From JAIBAJ01 sp965284645 (GTDB lineage Bacteria > Bacteroidota > Bacteroidia > JAIBAJ01): a stretch of DNA of 64,000 nt. Within the stretch, counting starts at the first letter, position 1. Each line of letters starts with the position of its first letter. Of the stretch, positions 34,720 to 43,775 are shown piece by piece. The notes beneath the pieces were generated by a model that was not told the origin of the DNA, searched no databases, and worked only from the letters and a program-made list of their open reading frames with translations. The stretch is from assembly GCA_965284645.1 (NCBI GenBank), contig OZ260106.1, forward strand, positions 2,232,001-2,296,000, given 5' to 3'. The position numbers and the translations under genes were made by a program.

Positions 34720-35564
34720 TTGGCTATTTCCAATAGTTCAATATCGAAGATTAATCGCGCATTTCTAGGGATTTCAGGAGGACTGCCTTGCTCTCCATAG
34801 CCTAATTGAGAAGGGACTAAAATTCTTAATTTTCTTCCTTTGTTCATTAATTGTAAGGCTTCGTCCCATGCTGCGATTACCTCCCCAGCACCTACGGTAA
34901 ATGAGTAAGGGATACCTTTGTCGTAACTTGAATCGAATTTTGTTCCATTCCAAAGGAATCCTGCATAATGCAGTTCAGCCTTTTGTTTCGGTTTGATAAG
35001 GTTTCCGTTTCCTTCTTTAAGAACAATATACCTTAATCCTGAACTTGTTTTAATGGTATCCCCGGCTATAGCTTGGTAAATATATTCTTTATAGGGCTTC
35101 ACTTCAACAACCTCAATTTCAAATTGCAAGGTCGAATTGGGAGGAATTATTCCCAAATCTTTATTTCCATATCCAAGATGAGGTGGAACAACTACAAGTG
35201 CTTTATCACCTTTGTAGAGGAATTTGAATGCCTCTTCCAAGCCTTTAATAACCATACCATTACCCATTTTTATCTGAACAGGTTTAAAGCGATCGTGGCT
35301 ATTATCGAATATTTTACCATCAGCTAATCGACCGATGTAGTGAAAATACACTTCATCACCGTTTTTGATTTTTGATCCATCACCTAAATTGGTAAGGGTA
35401 ATTTGCACTCCAGAGCCAAGTTGATTTAGTTTGTTTATTTCTCTTGGTAATGGTGGGTTTATTTTATTTTCATTCGACGAAGAATTACCAGAAGTTGAAG
35501 TGGTTTTGCAGGAATGTAAAAACAATCCAGAAACTAGAAAAATACAAAACCACTTCAAATGCAT
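34716..35564 (-). CDS. FKBP-type peptidyl-prolyl isomerase, two domains, lipoprotein
   Basis: A 282-residue lipoprotein: lipobox LFLHSC, a short linker, then two FKBP domains (about 48-158 and 167-282). Each has the family core: KNGDEVYFHYIGRLADG and GMVIKGLEEAF in the first, KAELHYAGFLWNGTKFDSSYD and GEVIAAWDEALQLMNKG in the second, both ending in the FEIEVVEV/FDIELLEI strand. They assist protein folding in the periplasm or outer membrane. It is the first of three tandem FKBP lipoprotein genes reading leftwards; the adjacent start is 12 bp away. Confidence 0.92.
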   Translation of the reverse strand: MHLKWFCIFLVSGLFLHSCKTTSTSGNSSSNENKINPPLPREINKLNQLGSGVQITLTNLGDGSKIKNGDEVYFHYIGRLADGKIFDNSHDRFKPVQIKMGNGMVIKGLEEAFKFLYKGDKALVVVPPHLGYGNKDLGIIPPNSTLQFEIEVVEVKPYKEYIYQAIAGDTIKTSSGLRYIVLKEGNGNLIKPKQKAELHYAGFLWNGTKFDSSYDKGIPYSFTVGAGEVIAAWDEALQLMNKGRKLRILVPSQLGYGEQGSPPEIPRNARLIFDIELLEIAN

Positions 35565-35576
35565 ACGAGTCTTATT

Positions 35577-36443
35577 CTATTTTTTTAGAACATCGAGCAA
35601 TTCAACTTCAAATACCAAAGTAGCGTAGGGGGGCAATTGTCCACCACCATCGCCATAGGCCAATCTAGAAGGGATAATAAGGGTAGCTTTGGTTCCTTTT
35701 TTGATTCTAGTAAAAGCAATGTCCCAGCCTGGAATAACAGCACCAGTACCTACTCTGAAACCTAGTGGTTTTTTTCTTCTAAGGCTACTATCAAATACAG
35801 TTCCATCCAAAAAGGTTCCTTCATAATGAACTGAAACTGAATCGCCTTTTTGTGCTACAGGTCCTTTCCCTTCTTGTTTTACAATAATATACATACCAGT
35901 TGAGTCGGGTTCTTGTTTAATTCCTTTAGAGGCGATATAGCTTTTCATTTTGGATTCCTCCATGTTGGCCATAGCCGCCATTTCTTTTTCCATTTGCTTT
36001 TTATATTCTTCTTGAGTTTCGACTTTAACCATTTTTATTTCGAATTTCAAGGCGTCGCCCGCTTTCAAGTATTTTGGTTTTGGTGCTCTGCTGGCATAGG
36101 CATAGAAAGTATCAGCATCAACAATGAAAGATGCACTATCTCCTTCATTAAGCATGGCAAAACCTTCTTCAATACTTCCTTTGTAACGGCTTTCTGGTAA
36201 TGGGAATTTTTGTTCGTTTCTAAGTTTCTTCGAATCAAAAAGAATGGAATCGTTCGTAGAGTTTTTAAGTACTAGTGAAATGGTAATTATATCTCCAACT
36301 TCGGGCGCTTTTGCATCTTCATCATGGTTATGGTATTTATAATATAGCCCAGTTTCTGTGAGGTCGTATCCTGGGTATTTTGAATTTTTACAAGAGACTA
36401 AAGCAACGGCGGCCGTAAAAGCAATTAAGAGCGTTTTTTTCAT
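35577..36443 (-). CDS. FKBP-type peptidyl-prolyl isomerase, lipoprotein
   Basis: A 288-residue lipoprotein with lipobox AVALVSC. The N-terminal half is a degenerate FKBP-like domain (EVGDIITISLVLKNSTNDSIL, EEGFAMLNEGDSASFIV), then a charged helical stretch (QEEYKKQMEKEMAAMANMEE), then a well-conserved FKBP domain (KGDSVSVHYEGTFLDGTVFD, VIPGWDIAFTRIKKGTKATL, PPYATLVFEVELLDV). The catalytic residues of the second domain look intact. It sits in the middle of the FKBP cluster with 12 to 13 bp gaps, which indicates an operon. Confidence 0.92.
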   Translation of the reverse strand: MKKTLLIAFTAAVALVSCKNSKYPGYDLTETGLYYKYHNHDEDAKAPEVGDIITISLVLKNSTNDSILFDSKKLRNEQKFPLPESRYKGSIEEGFAMLNEGDSASFIVDADTFYAYASRAPKPKYLKAGDALKFEIKMVKVETQEEYKKQMEKEMAAMANMEESKMKSYIASKGIKQEPDSTGMYIIVKQEGKGPVAQKGDSVSVHYEGTFLDGTVFDSSLRRKKPLGFRVGTGAVIPGWDIAFTRIKKGTKATLIIPSRLAYGDGGGQLPPYATLVFEVELLDVLKK

Positions 36444-36456
36444 TGTTTGGTGATAT

Positions 36457-36975
36457 CTATTTTAGGTCAATAATTTCTAAATCGTATACAAGGGCAACTT
36501 TCATCGGAATTTTATTTCCATCGCCTGGTAAGCCCCAGCCAAGGTGCGAAGGTAAGATAAACCTTGCCTTAGAATCTTTCTTGAGTAATAAAATTCCTTC
36601 TTCTAGTCCTCTTTCAACCCCACCATGTCCGACTTCAAAGGTTTTGATGCCTTCTTTTTCCGAATCATAACATAAGGTTCCATCAAGGAGGTATAATTTA
36701 TATTTTAAAGAAACAACCTGCCCAGTTTGTATTTTCTGACCAATTCCTTCTTTATAAATCATGTACCTTAAACCCGTTCCTGTTTCGGTCATTTCCCATT
36801 TTCTTCGAGCAATATATTGGTCAATTTGAATTGATTCGTTTTTGGTTACAACCCTGTTTGCCTTCACCAGTGGTTCATTATAATCCTCAGGCCTTCCAGG
36901 AGGAATGTAGACATCCTCACCACAGCCATAAAAGAATGAGGTAAAAAAAAGTAGGAGCAAAGAAAAATTACGCAT
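36457..36975 (-). CDS. GldI-like FKBP-type peptidyl-prolyl isomerase, lipoprotein
   Basis: A 172-residue lipoprotein: lipobox FFYGC, a variable stretch (QIDQYIARRKWEM), then one FKBP domain (GQVVSLKYKLYLLDGTLCYDSE, GGVERGLEEGILLLKKDSKARF, PSHLGWGLPGDG). Size, lipidation and the YxxRRxW-like N-terminal segment match GldI, the isomerase associated with gliding motility and type IX secretion in Flavobacterium; other gld genes are not in the window. It is probably the first gene of the FKBP operon as transcribed leftwards. It could be a general FKBP lipoprotein rather than a true GldI. Confidence 0.85.
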   Translation of the reverse strand: MRNFSLLLLFFTSFFYGCGEDVYIPPGRPEDYNEPLVKANRVVTKNESIQIDQYIARRKWEMTETGTGLRYMIYKEGIGQKIQTGQVVSLKYKLYLLDGTLCYDSEKEGIKTFEVGHGGVERGLEEGILLLKKDSKARFILPSHLGWGLPGDGNKIPMKVALVYDLEIIDLK

Positions 36976-37012
36976 AGAAAATGGAGAAGGACTTTTTCCC
37001 GAAGTGATTGAA

Positions 37013-37495
37013 TTAAAATATCAGGGTAAGGGAGGAAAGAATGATGGACCAAAATAAAACAGCAAGGCTGAGGTAGGCATATACTTTCTTTTTATTATGA
37101 AAATACCTAAAAGCAATAAAAGTTCCTAAAGGAATGGATAAAACTACTGGAGTAATTAATGCAATGCCCGCTAGTCCAAACCGTCGAACCGTTTTTACAA
37201 TCATTTTATTTTTCCAGGTAAATATTCTTTTTTTAGTAGGGGGAGGATGTATTCCTGCAAGTTCTAATTCATGCTCTTTTTGGTGTTGTAGCCTTTCTTT
37301 CGCCTTGAAAACTGCTTTTATTGCTGCTTTACTAACTAAGAAAAATACAGAAACACCAATTATTCCACCAATGGAAGTAATCAATAAGGTTTCAAAATAG
37401 CCGAATCCATAGGCAGAGGCGAGAGGAGCTGCAGTGATGAACTTAACCGCGCTCATGAAGCCAATAAAAAGAATTTTTAGGATGGATTCCAGCAT
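37013..37495 (-). CDS. Small multi-pass membrane protein (small multidrug export/VTT-like)
   Basis: A 160-residue protein with four hydrophobic segments: residues 1-30, 38-58, about 105-125 and 138-160, and a cytoplasmic-type basic loop in between (KERLQHQKEHELE, PPPTKKRIFTWKNKMI). The GLAGIALITPVVLSIPLGTF segment recalls the re-entrant loop of the COG2426/DedA-related small export family. Transport activity is inferred only from that resemblance. It lies 37 bp upstream of the FKBP operon and reads the same way. Confidence 0.6.
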   Translation of the reverse strand: MLESILKILFIGFMSAVKFITAAPLASAYGFGYFETLLITSIGGIIGVSVFFLVSKAAIKAVFKAKERLQHQKEHELELAGIHPPPTKKRIFTWKNKMIVKTVRRFGLAGIALITPVVLSIPLGTFIAFRYFHNKKKVYAYLSLAVLFWSIILSSLTLIF

Positions 37496-37578
37496 GTAAA
37501 CAGAAAAGATTGAACGAAAAGGTAGGAGGAATGTTTGGTTTGGAAAAAATTTTAACAGAATTTCCGTTTTCTATGTGG

Positions 37579-38226
37579 TTATTCCTTCACTCCAAAAGCC
37601 AAATCACCTGCGTCACCAAGTCCGGGAACAATGTATCCATGGGCTGTTAATTCATCATCTACTGCACCTGCCCAAATGGTAACATTGGAAGGAAGGTGCT
37701 TTTTGGCATAGTTTATTCCTTCGGTACTTGCAATTACGCAAACCAAATGGGTATGTTTTGGTTTTCCTTTTGCTAGTAGGGCCTTATAAGTTAATACCAA
37801 TGAAGCTCCAGTAGCCAGCATTGGGTCGGTAAGTATTAAAATTCGGTTGTCGAGATTAGGGCTTGAAACGTACTCCAATTTAATTTCAAAACTACCATCC
37901 TTATGGTGTTTACGATAGGCTGAAATAAAGGCATTATCAGCTTGATCAAAATAGTTTAAAATTCCTTGGTGTAAAGGAAGACCTGCTCTTAGAATGGTTG
38001 CAACAACAGGTTGTTCAGCAGGAAGATTTATATTGGCAATACCTAAAGGTGTATTGACTTCTTTTGATTCAAATTCTAATACTTTGCTAATTTCATATGC
38101 CAACACTTCACCTATTCTTTCGATGTTTCGGCGAAACCGCATCCTATCCTTTTGTATGTTTTCATCCCTGATTTCTGCCAAGAATTGGTTGAAAACTGAA
38201 TTTGATTTTCCAATAATTTGAACCAT
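37579..38226 (-). CDS. upp: Uracil phosphoribosyltransferase
   Basis: Salvages uracil to UMP using PRPP. The 215-residue protein has LRAGLPLHQGILNYFDQADNAF, the PRPP motif ILILTDPMLATGASLVLTYKAL and the C-terminal uracil-binding end DDELTAHGYIVPGLGDAGDLAFG. Length agrees with the family. It is preceded by 70 bp of non-coding sequence from the giant T9SS gene and is likely its own transcription unit. Confidence 0.96.
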   Translation of the reverse strand: MVQIIGKSNSVFNQFLAEIRDENIQKDRMRFRRNIERIGEVLAYEISKVLEFESKEVNTPLGIANINLPAEQPVVATILRAGLPLHQGILNYFDQADNAFISAYRKHHKDGSFEIKLEYVSSPNLDNRILILTDPMLATGASLVLTYKALLAKGKPKHTHLVCVIASTEGINYAKKHLPSNVTIWAGAVDDELTAHGYIVPGLGDAGDLAFGVKE

Positions 38227-38295
38227 GCCGCAAGTATACTACATCTCCCAAATTATTTAGGGTTTTCTTGCTAAATTTGATCGAATATTTGCCTT

Positions 38296-41200
38296 TTATC
38301 GAGCAAGTTTTTTCTCTGTATCTGGGTAAACATAAAGTTTCCCTGTATAAATATGGCGTACATCGTTGTTGTCCAAGATATTAACTTTGTAAACATAGAT
38401 ATCTTGCTTAATCATTTTTCCTGTTTCTGAATTATTAAAATCACGAACAGAACCATCCCAAGTTTCTTCTGGATTTTTTGACCTGTATATCTCTTCTCCC
38501 CATCTATTAAAGATTTGTAATTCGTAGGTTTTAAAGGCTAAACCTTTTCCACTCCAAACTTCATTTTTTAAATCATGGTTAGGTGTAAAAGCATTTGGGG
38601 CATAAAAGGCAAAATCAGGTATAACATGAACATACCTTGTAATGGTATCCACACAACCATATTGAGTGGTTGCGGTTAAGAATAATCGATACATTCCTGT
38701 ATCGTTATACACATGTTCGATTAAGGAAATGATATTATCTGTATTTCCATCTCCATAGTCGATAACACAGGTTTGCCAACCTTGGCTTTCATTAACCACA
38801 ATAACAGAAGGATCTAAAATTCCAACTGTTTCATTGTCTGTTGAAAAGTCTGCTACAGGCAACGGATGAACGGTTACTGCAGTATCCAATACCAATGTAT
38901 CTGAACAGCCGTCAATACTATTAACAATGAGCGTTACATCGTAAAAGCCTGTTGTAAAATCTTCTGGAGCTGGAGCTAAATCATCGGAAGTATTACCGTT
39001 GTTGAAGTCCCAATAATATTCAATAATTTGGTGAGGTGGATTAATAGGGGATGAGCCACTTGAGAATCTTACCGTATGTGTTGTACATCCTTCATCATCA
39101 TCCATTACAAACGAAGCCTCAGGCAATGGATTAACTTCCACTGGAGTGCTGGCTAGGCCGATGCAACCTTGATCAGAAACAACTGTAAGGGTTGCTGCAT
39201 AGGTACCGGCACTTGCATAGAGATGGGTAGCTGAATCTCCTACAAAAGTTGAATTATCCCCAAAATCAAATGTTGATTGAGTAATAGAACCAAAACTTAT
39301 ATTTGAAGTTGAATTAAATTTCATAGGTACATTGTCACAAACATCTGGAGCAGTAAAGGAAGCAATAGGTAAGGGATATACTGGAACAACTTGTGTCATT
39401 GTATCTTTGCAACCTGTTGTAGAAGTTACAATTAAACTAACGGTATATCCTGGAGTTGGATTTGGCGTGATATAGGCATGAACAGGATTGTAAACTGGAT
39501 CTTGTACTGGAACTATGGGAGGTTCACCAAAATCCCAAGTTCGAAGTGAAATATCGCCAACCGCAATACTGGAATTGTCAATAAATGTAAAAGGTGTATT
39601 TTGGCATTCATCGGCTTGTTGAACAGTAAATGAGGCAATTGGTTTTTGGGAAACTACTACTGGTTTTGTGATTGTTGCATTGCAATTGCCCGCAACCACT
39701 GTAAGGGTTACATTGTAAGTTGCCGGACCTAGATAATTATGAATAGGATCATGAGCAATTGAAAAGGTTCCATCACCAAAATCCCAGTTTTGGGTTGTTC
39801 CTGAAGCAGGTGTAGAAGTATTTGTAAAAATGGCATTATCTTGTGGGTCACAAATCAGTGTTTGCGTTGTGAAATTGGCCACAGGAAGTGGTTGTACATA
39901 AACGGTATCCAAAAAAGAAGCTATGCATCCATTTCCATCAACTACTGTTAATATGGCTTGATTCCCACTGGTTAGTGCATAGGTATGGGTTGCAGTTGAG
40001 CCAACATAATTGCCAATGGGATTGTTCATCTGCCATTGGAAGGTCATTGCCGGATCGGCTGGTGTTGTATTGGTTAGGGTAGTGGCAGATCCTATACAAA
40101 CAGTATCATAAGTAAAGGATGGTACAGGGTTGGGGTTTATTGTTAAGGTTTGTGTTAATGAATCGGTACAACTTTGGTTAGTCACGACTCTTAATGTTAC
40201 ATCGTATTGTCCTGCTAAGGTATAGGTATGAGCTGATAATTGACCTGTTCCAAAGGGCGTGGTTCCATCTCCATAATTCCAATAATAGTTTACCAAGCTG
40301 GATGGAGGTGCCACATTGGAGTTACTCTGAAAACTAATAATGTTATTTGGGCATTCCCCATTTCCTCCAGAGGCACCCATTGTAAAGTTTACAGTTGGTT
40401 TTGGTAGAACTGTTACTTGATTGGTAACACTTGCCGAGCAGCCAGAAGTTGTAGTGGCAGTTATTACTGCGTTTTGTGTTCCTGGGGCCACATAAAGGTG
40501 GGAAAGGTCTGTGCCTGTTTGTGTAGGGCTTCCATCTCCAAAATCATAGGTTACAGTGTAAGTATCGGTGCAACCGCCACTAAAGCTTACTGTTTCATCA
40601 AATAAAGCCAAACTTCCCTCACAAGGAGAATTTTGAGTTACTTGGATATCAGGCATTCCTGTAACATCCAACGTTTGTGTGCTGGTTGCTTGACATCCGC
40701 CATCGGTAGTAACCGTCAGCGAGACAGTGATTTGACCGCAATTAATAGCTTGTACCGTAGGATTTTGCTGACCTGAGGTAACTCCTAAGGCTCCAAAATC
40801 CCATGACCAAGCGGTGATATTTCCTAAGGCAACCGTGCTATTATCGGTGAAATTGGCATTTGAGTTTTCACATAAACCACCTGGTGTTGAGAAATCTGCA
40901 ACTGGGATTGGGGTTACTGGAAATTCGGTTCCAGTAATTGCTGTTATAATTCCTGGGGTTAACATGGCTTGATTGGTTCCTGGTAAACCATCCGCCATAT
41001 TGGGTTGTCCACCTGTTCCTCTTAGTCCTGGGCTAATATCTATTCCTAATCCGCCTCCATTTGTCACCGTAAAGAACCTTTTTACCCTCCCTCCACTTCC
41101 TCCTCCTCCACCTTCTACATTGACAGAACTTGCTCCATTTCCTCCTTTACAACTAATTGTACCTGTTCCGCCTATGTAAGCACCTTGAAGCAAAACACCA

Positions 41201-42180
41201 CCTCCTGATCCTCCGCCTTCACATTCTCTATTTGGATCGTTACAGCCAGTAGCATTTTGTCCGTTCATTGAAATTGAACCGTTCAAATTGACTACCATTC
41301 CAATAGCCGAAAAACATCCCCCGCCAGAGGCTGTGGCAGGACAATCTGATCCACCACCTCCAGAACCCATATCAATATCATTTGCATTTGCTGTTCCGTA
41401 GGGTTGGCCTGCATTTGTTGGGTTAGAAATCCCCCCTCTACCTCCAGCATTTCCGTACCCACCTCCACCTCCGCCAATAGTTCCAAAGCCATCCCCTCCA
41501 GCACCTTGTCCTGGAGCTGGACCTGATGCAGGACCATATCCTTTTCCATCTCCGTTAATATTCCCAAGAATATTGATTTTTTTACCATTAAAAATCAATG
41601 GTTGTTGAGGGTTTAAGGTAACTGTAACCCCGGCATTAACAGTAATTCTATCAAAACTTTGGGTTCCTCCCAAAGTTTGGTTGGCTGAAATGGTAAGGTT
41701 TGTAGTAAAAAATGAATTACAAGCGCTTCCAGCTGGTGCAGCAGGATTGCCATAATACATGTAAACAAAAAAGTCGGTGTTGGAAGGTATAGATGGAAGG
41801 TTAATCCAGATTTCAGTTTGAGTTGTGTTTATGCCACTTTCAATACAATAGGTAAGTGGCGTTCCGCAAGGGCCATCTAAGAAACGCAAGTCGTTTCCAT
41901 TGGCCTGTAATTTTCCGGCGGCAATTAAAACTTGGGTATTGATGTAAAGAATATATGGAGCCCCAGCAACTGAAGCCGCAGCATTTTGGTTGGTAAGTTT
42001 TACCAATTGAAAATACTGCCAAGGTGTATAATCACAGCAAGTGGCAGGATTGCTCTGGGATTTTATTTGGCCAATTGACAAACAAAATCCTAGAATAAAC
42101 AGAAAGGTATTTCTAATTTTCGAATGCACTTTATTGCTAACCTGCAAATTTAATCTTTTTCTTTGAATTAATGGTGACAA
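38296..42180 (-). CDS. Giant PKD-repeat protein with T9SS type B sorting domain
   Basis: A 1294-residue exported protein. After a signal peptide ending GQIKSQ it has a DUF2341-like domain (residues about 45-145, PWQYFQLVKLTN, DLRFLDGPCG, DFFVYMYYGNP), a glycine-rich block (about 200-400, with many GGG runs), about eight PKD-type beta domains with the PxxDFG and YDVTLxV motifs, and the gliding-motility-associated C-terminal domain (FYAPNAFTPNHDLKNEVWSG, LQIFNRWGEEIYRS, WDG, YVYKV) that directs type B sorting through the type IX secretion system. It is likely a surface adhesin or matrix protein. The gene is flanked by non-coding gaps. Confidence 0.92.
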   Translation of the reverse strand: MSPLIQRKRLNLQVSNKVHSKIRNTFLFILGFCLSIGQIKSQSNPATCCDYTPWQYFQLVKLTNQNAAASVAGAPYILYINTQVLIAAGKLQANGNDLRFLDGPCGTPLTYCIESGINTTQTEIWINLPSIPSNTDFFVYMYYGNPAAPAGSACNSFFTTNLTISANQTLGGTQSFDRITVNAGVTVTLNPQQPLIFNGKKINILGNINGDGKGYGPASGPAPGQGAGGDGFGTIGGGGGGYGNAGGRGGISNPTNAGQPYGTANANDIDMGSGGGGSDCPATASGGGCFSAIGMVVNLNGSISMNGQNATGCNDPNRECEGGGSGGGVLLQGAYIGGTGTISCKGGNGASSVNVEGGGGGSGGRVKRFFTVTNGGGLGIDISPGLRGTGGQPNMADGLPGTNQAMLTPGIITAITGTEFPVTPIPVADFSTPGGLCENSNANFTDNSTVALGNITAWSWDFGALGVTSGQQNPTVQAINCGQITVSLTVTTDGGCQATSTQTLDVTGMPDIQVTQNSPCEGSLALFDETVSFSGGCTDTYTVTYDFGDGSPTQTGTDLSHLYVAPGTQNAVITATTTSGCSASVTNQVTVLPKPTVNFTMGASGGNGECPNNIISFQSNSNVAPPSSLVNYYWNYGDGTTPFGTGQLSAHTYTLAGQYDVTLRVVTNQSCTDSLTQTLTINPNPVPSFTYDTVCIGSATTLTNTTPADPAMTFQWQMNNPIGNYVGSTATHTYALTSGNQAILTVVDGNGCIASFLDTVYVQPLPVANFTTQTLICDPQDNAIFTNTSTPASGTTQNWDFGDGTFSIAHDPIHNYLGPATYNVTLTVVAGNCNATITKPVVVSQKPIASFTVQQADECQNTPFTFIDNSSIAVGDISLRTWDFGEPPIVPVQDPVYNPVHAYITPNPTPGYTVSLIVTSTTGCKDTMTQVVPVYPLPIASFTAPDVCDNVPMKFNSTSNISFGSITQSTFDFGDNSTFVGDSATHLYASAGTYAATLTVVSDQGCIGLASTPVEVNPLPEASFVMDDDEGCTTHTVRFSSGSSPINPPHQIIEYYWDFNNGNTSDDLAPAPEDFTTGFYDVTLIVNSIDGCSDTLVLDTAVTVHPLPVADFSTDNETVGILDPSVIVVNESQGWQTCVIDYGDGNTDNIISLIEHVYNDTGMYRLFLTATTQYGCVDTITRYVHVIPDFAFYAPNAFTPNHDLKNEVWSGKGLAFKTYELQIFNRWGEEIYRSKNPEETWDGSVRDFNNSETGKMIKQDIYVYKVNILDNNDVRHIYTGKLYVYPDTEKKLAR

Positions 42181-42290
42181 TTTTATGTGAAGTAAGTAGG
42201 GATTTCCATTTTAAATTCCTTTTGGATTAAAAGTCTAAAGCAAGTCCTAATCCTTAATTTTTTTTGGCATTTCTGAGGAGAATAGACATT

Positions 42291-42298
42291 TATCTTTG
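42291..42298 (+). promoter_or_regulatory. Promoter -7 box (TATCTTTG)
   Basis: Exact TAnnTTTG, 4 nt before the ATG at 42303, implying a near-leaderless transcript and excluding the upstream start at 42264. Confidence 0.5.
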
Positions 42299-42302
42299 TC
42301 AA

Positions 42303-42968
42303 ATGCGAAAATTTGGATTCTTTCTCCTTTTTTTTGCTGTTGGACAAGTTCTTTTGGCTCAGCAGTTCTCTACAGATTTCTCAAAAACTGCCTATTCCCC
42401 TGATTTTGAATTTAAAGAAGGGATCTATCTCGTTATCAAAGATTTCAGATATAATGACCCATTGCCTTTGGACAGTGTAATTAGTGATTTTGATCCCAAT
42501 GATGATGATTTTTTAAGAAATATATTAAACCAAGCTGAATTGACCTATTCTTTCCATGGAAGAATTACCAAAATTCCTACCTCTAATATTTGGGGTTATT
42601 CTAGTAATGGGAATGTTTATATAAGGGTTCAAAGCGATTATAACCGATTAATTACTATTGGCCGTATTTGTTATTTTGTAGCCACTATTACTTCCTATGT
42701 TCCAGTGTATAGCAGTGGTATGTATTCCTTTGGTATGCCTGCTGGAGGTGTAACCCAAGTTCCTTCAACCGAAATGAAACAACTTATGCTGGATTTCAAC
42801 ACAGGAAAAACCATGGACTTCATTCCTGAAAATTTGGAAATCCTGATAAAAGATAGTCCGTCCTTGTTAAAAGAATTTGAAGCTCTTGCCATTAAAAAGA
42901 AAAAAGAAAAACTCCATTCCTTTTTATCAAGATACAATGAGGCATTTCCATTATATTTCCCTGAATAA
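42303..42968 (+). CDS. Hypothetical exported protein
   Basis: A 221-residue protein with a signal peptide (MRKFGFFLLFFAVGQVLLAQ, cleavage before QFSTDF) and no family recognised. The mature part has the segments GIYLVIKDFRYNDPLPLDSVISDF, a central patch with alternating hydrophobic residues, and a Lys-rich helix near the end (AIKKKKEKLHSFLSRYNEAF). Similar secreted Bacteroidota proteins of unknown function have this FxSGIYL..DFxxNxP opening. It is isolated, with convergent response-regulator genes to its right. Confidence 0.7.
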   Translation: MRKFGFFLLFFAVGQVLLAQQFSTDFSKTAYSPDFEFKEGIYLVIKDFRYNDPLPLDSVISDFDPNDDDFLRNILNQAELTYSFHGRITKIPTSNIWGYSSNGNVYIRVQSDYNRLITIGRICYFVATITSYVPVYSSGMYSFGMPAGGVTQVPSTEMKQLMLDFNTGKTMDFIPENLEILIKDSPSLLKEFEALAIKKKKEKLHSFLSRYNEAFPLYFPE

Positions 42969-43040
42969 TTTCTTTTTTAAGGTTTAGAACTTTTCCCTTC
43001 TCTTTCTTCATTTTAGCCAACTTTTATTTTGTAAAAAGAA

Positions 43041-43775
43041 CTATAAACCAAGCACGTTTTTAAGTTGAATATAACCAGTTCTACTTAAGGGGATTTTTTC
43101 CTTATTCGTTAGGATGGCTATATGACTGTTTTTTTCCATCGGCTCGATTTTGGAAATGTTTTTTATTTGAACCAAAAAAGACCGATGAACTCTAACAAAT
43201 TCTTTGGCTTCCAAGATGGAGTCATAATGAGCCAAAGTTTGTTTTTTTAAATAGATGCCATCTTTGGTGTGTATTTTTACATAATCATCATAGGCTTCCA
43301 AATAGAATATTTCACCAATTGGGATGATTTTAATGCTTCCACCATTTTTAACCACTATCCGATTAGCCTCTTCTGCATGCCCTAACGACAGGTTGTGTGG
43401 AGCTGAATTTTGTTCGCTCTGAGCATTTGCTTTTTTCCATTTTAAAATGGCCTTGTTAAATCGGTCCTTGCTAAATGGTTTCAATAAGTAGTCGATTGCT
43501 TGGGCTTCGAATGCTTTGAATGCGTATTCATCATAAGCAGTTGTGAATATAATTGGTGGCGTGTATTCCAACAATTCCAACATTTCAAATCCATTTATTT
43601 TTGGCATCTGAACATCCAAAAAGAGTAAGTCAGGTTTGATTTCTTGAATGGCTTTTAACCCCTCAAATCCATTGTTACATTCCTTTACAACCTCGAATTC
43701 AGAATGATCTGCAAGGTATTCTTTTATTATAGCTCTAGCCAACGGTTCATCGTCTATCAAAATTGTCTTAATCAT
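43041..43775 (-). CDS. LytTR-family response regulator
   Basis: A 244-residue transcription regulator. Receiver domain residues 1-120: DDEPLAR, phospho-acceptor Asp in LLFLDVQMPKINGFE, Lys in LLKPFSKDRF. The LytTR DNA-binding domain (about 145-244) has FYLEAYDDYVKIHTKDG, FVRVHRSFLVQIKNISKIEP and the final IPLSRTGYIQLKNVL. Its start overlaps the stop of the partner kinase by 4 bp, so the two form a two-component operon. The expected regulon cannot be inferred, but a LiaF-like membrane protein and a DUF4288-like gene lie just upstream. Confidence 0.95.
   Translation of the reverse strand: MIKTILIDDEPLARAIIKEYLADHSEFEVVKECNNGFEGLKAIQEIKPDLLFLDVQMPKINGFEMLELLEYTPPIIFTTAYDEYAFKAFEAQAIDYLLKPFSKDRFNKAILKWKKANAQSEQNSAPHNLSLGHAEEANRIVVKNGGSIKIIPIGEIFYLEAYDDYVKIHTKDGIYLKKQTLAHYDSILEAKEFVRVHRSFLVQIKNISKIEPMEKNSHIAILTNKEKIPLSRTGYIQLKNVLGL

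Noticed and set aside
40000..42000. Regular spacing in the giant minus-strand gene seen as a DNA repeat
   Set aside because: The periodicity is from PKD domains and the Gly-rich block at the protein level; nucleotide identity between units is low.
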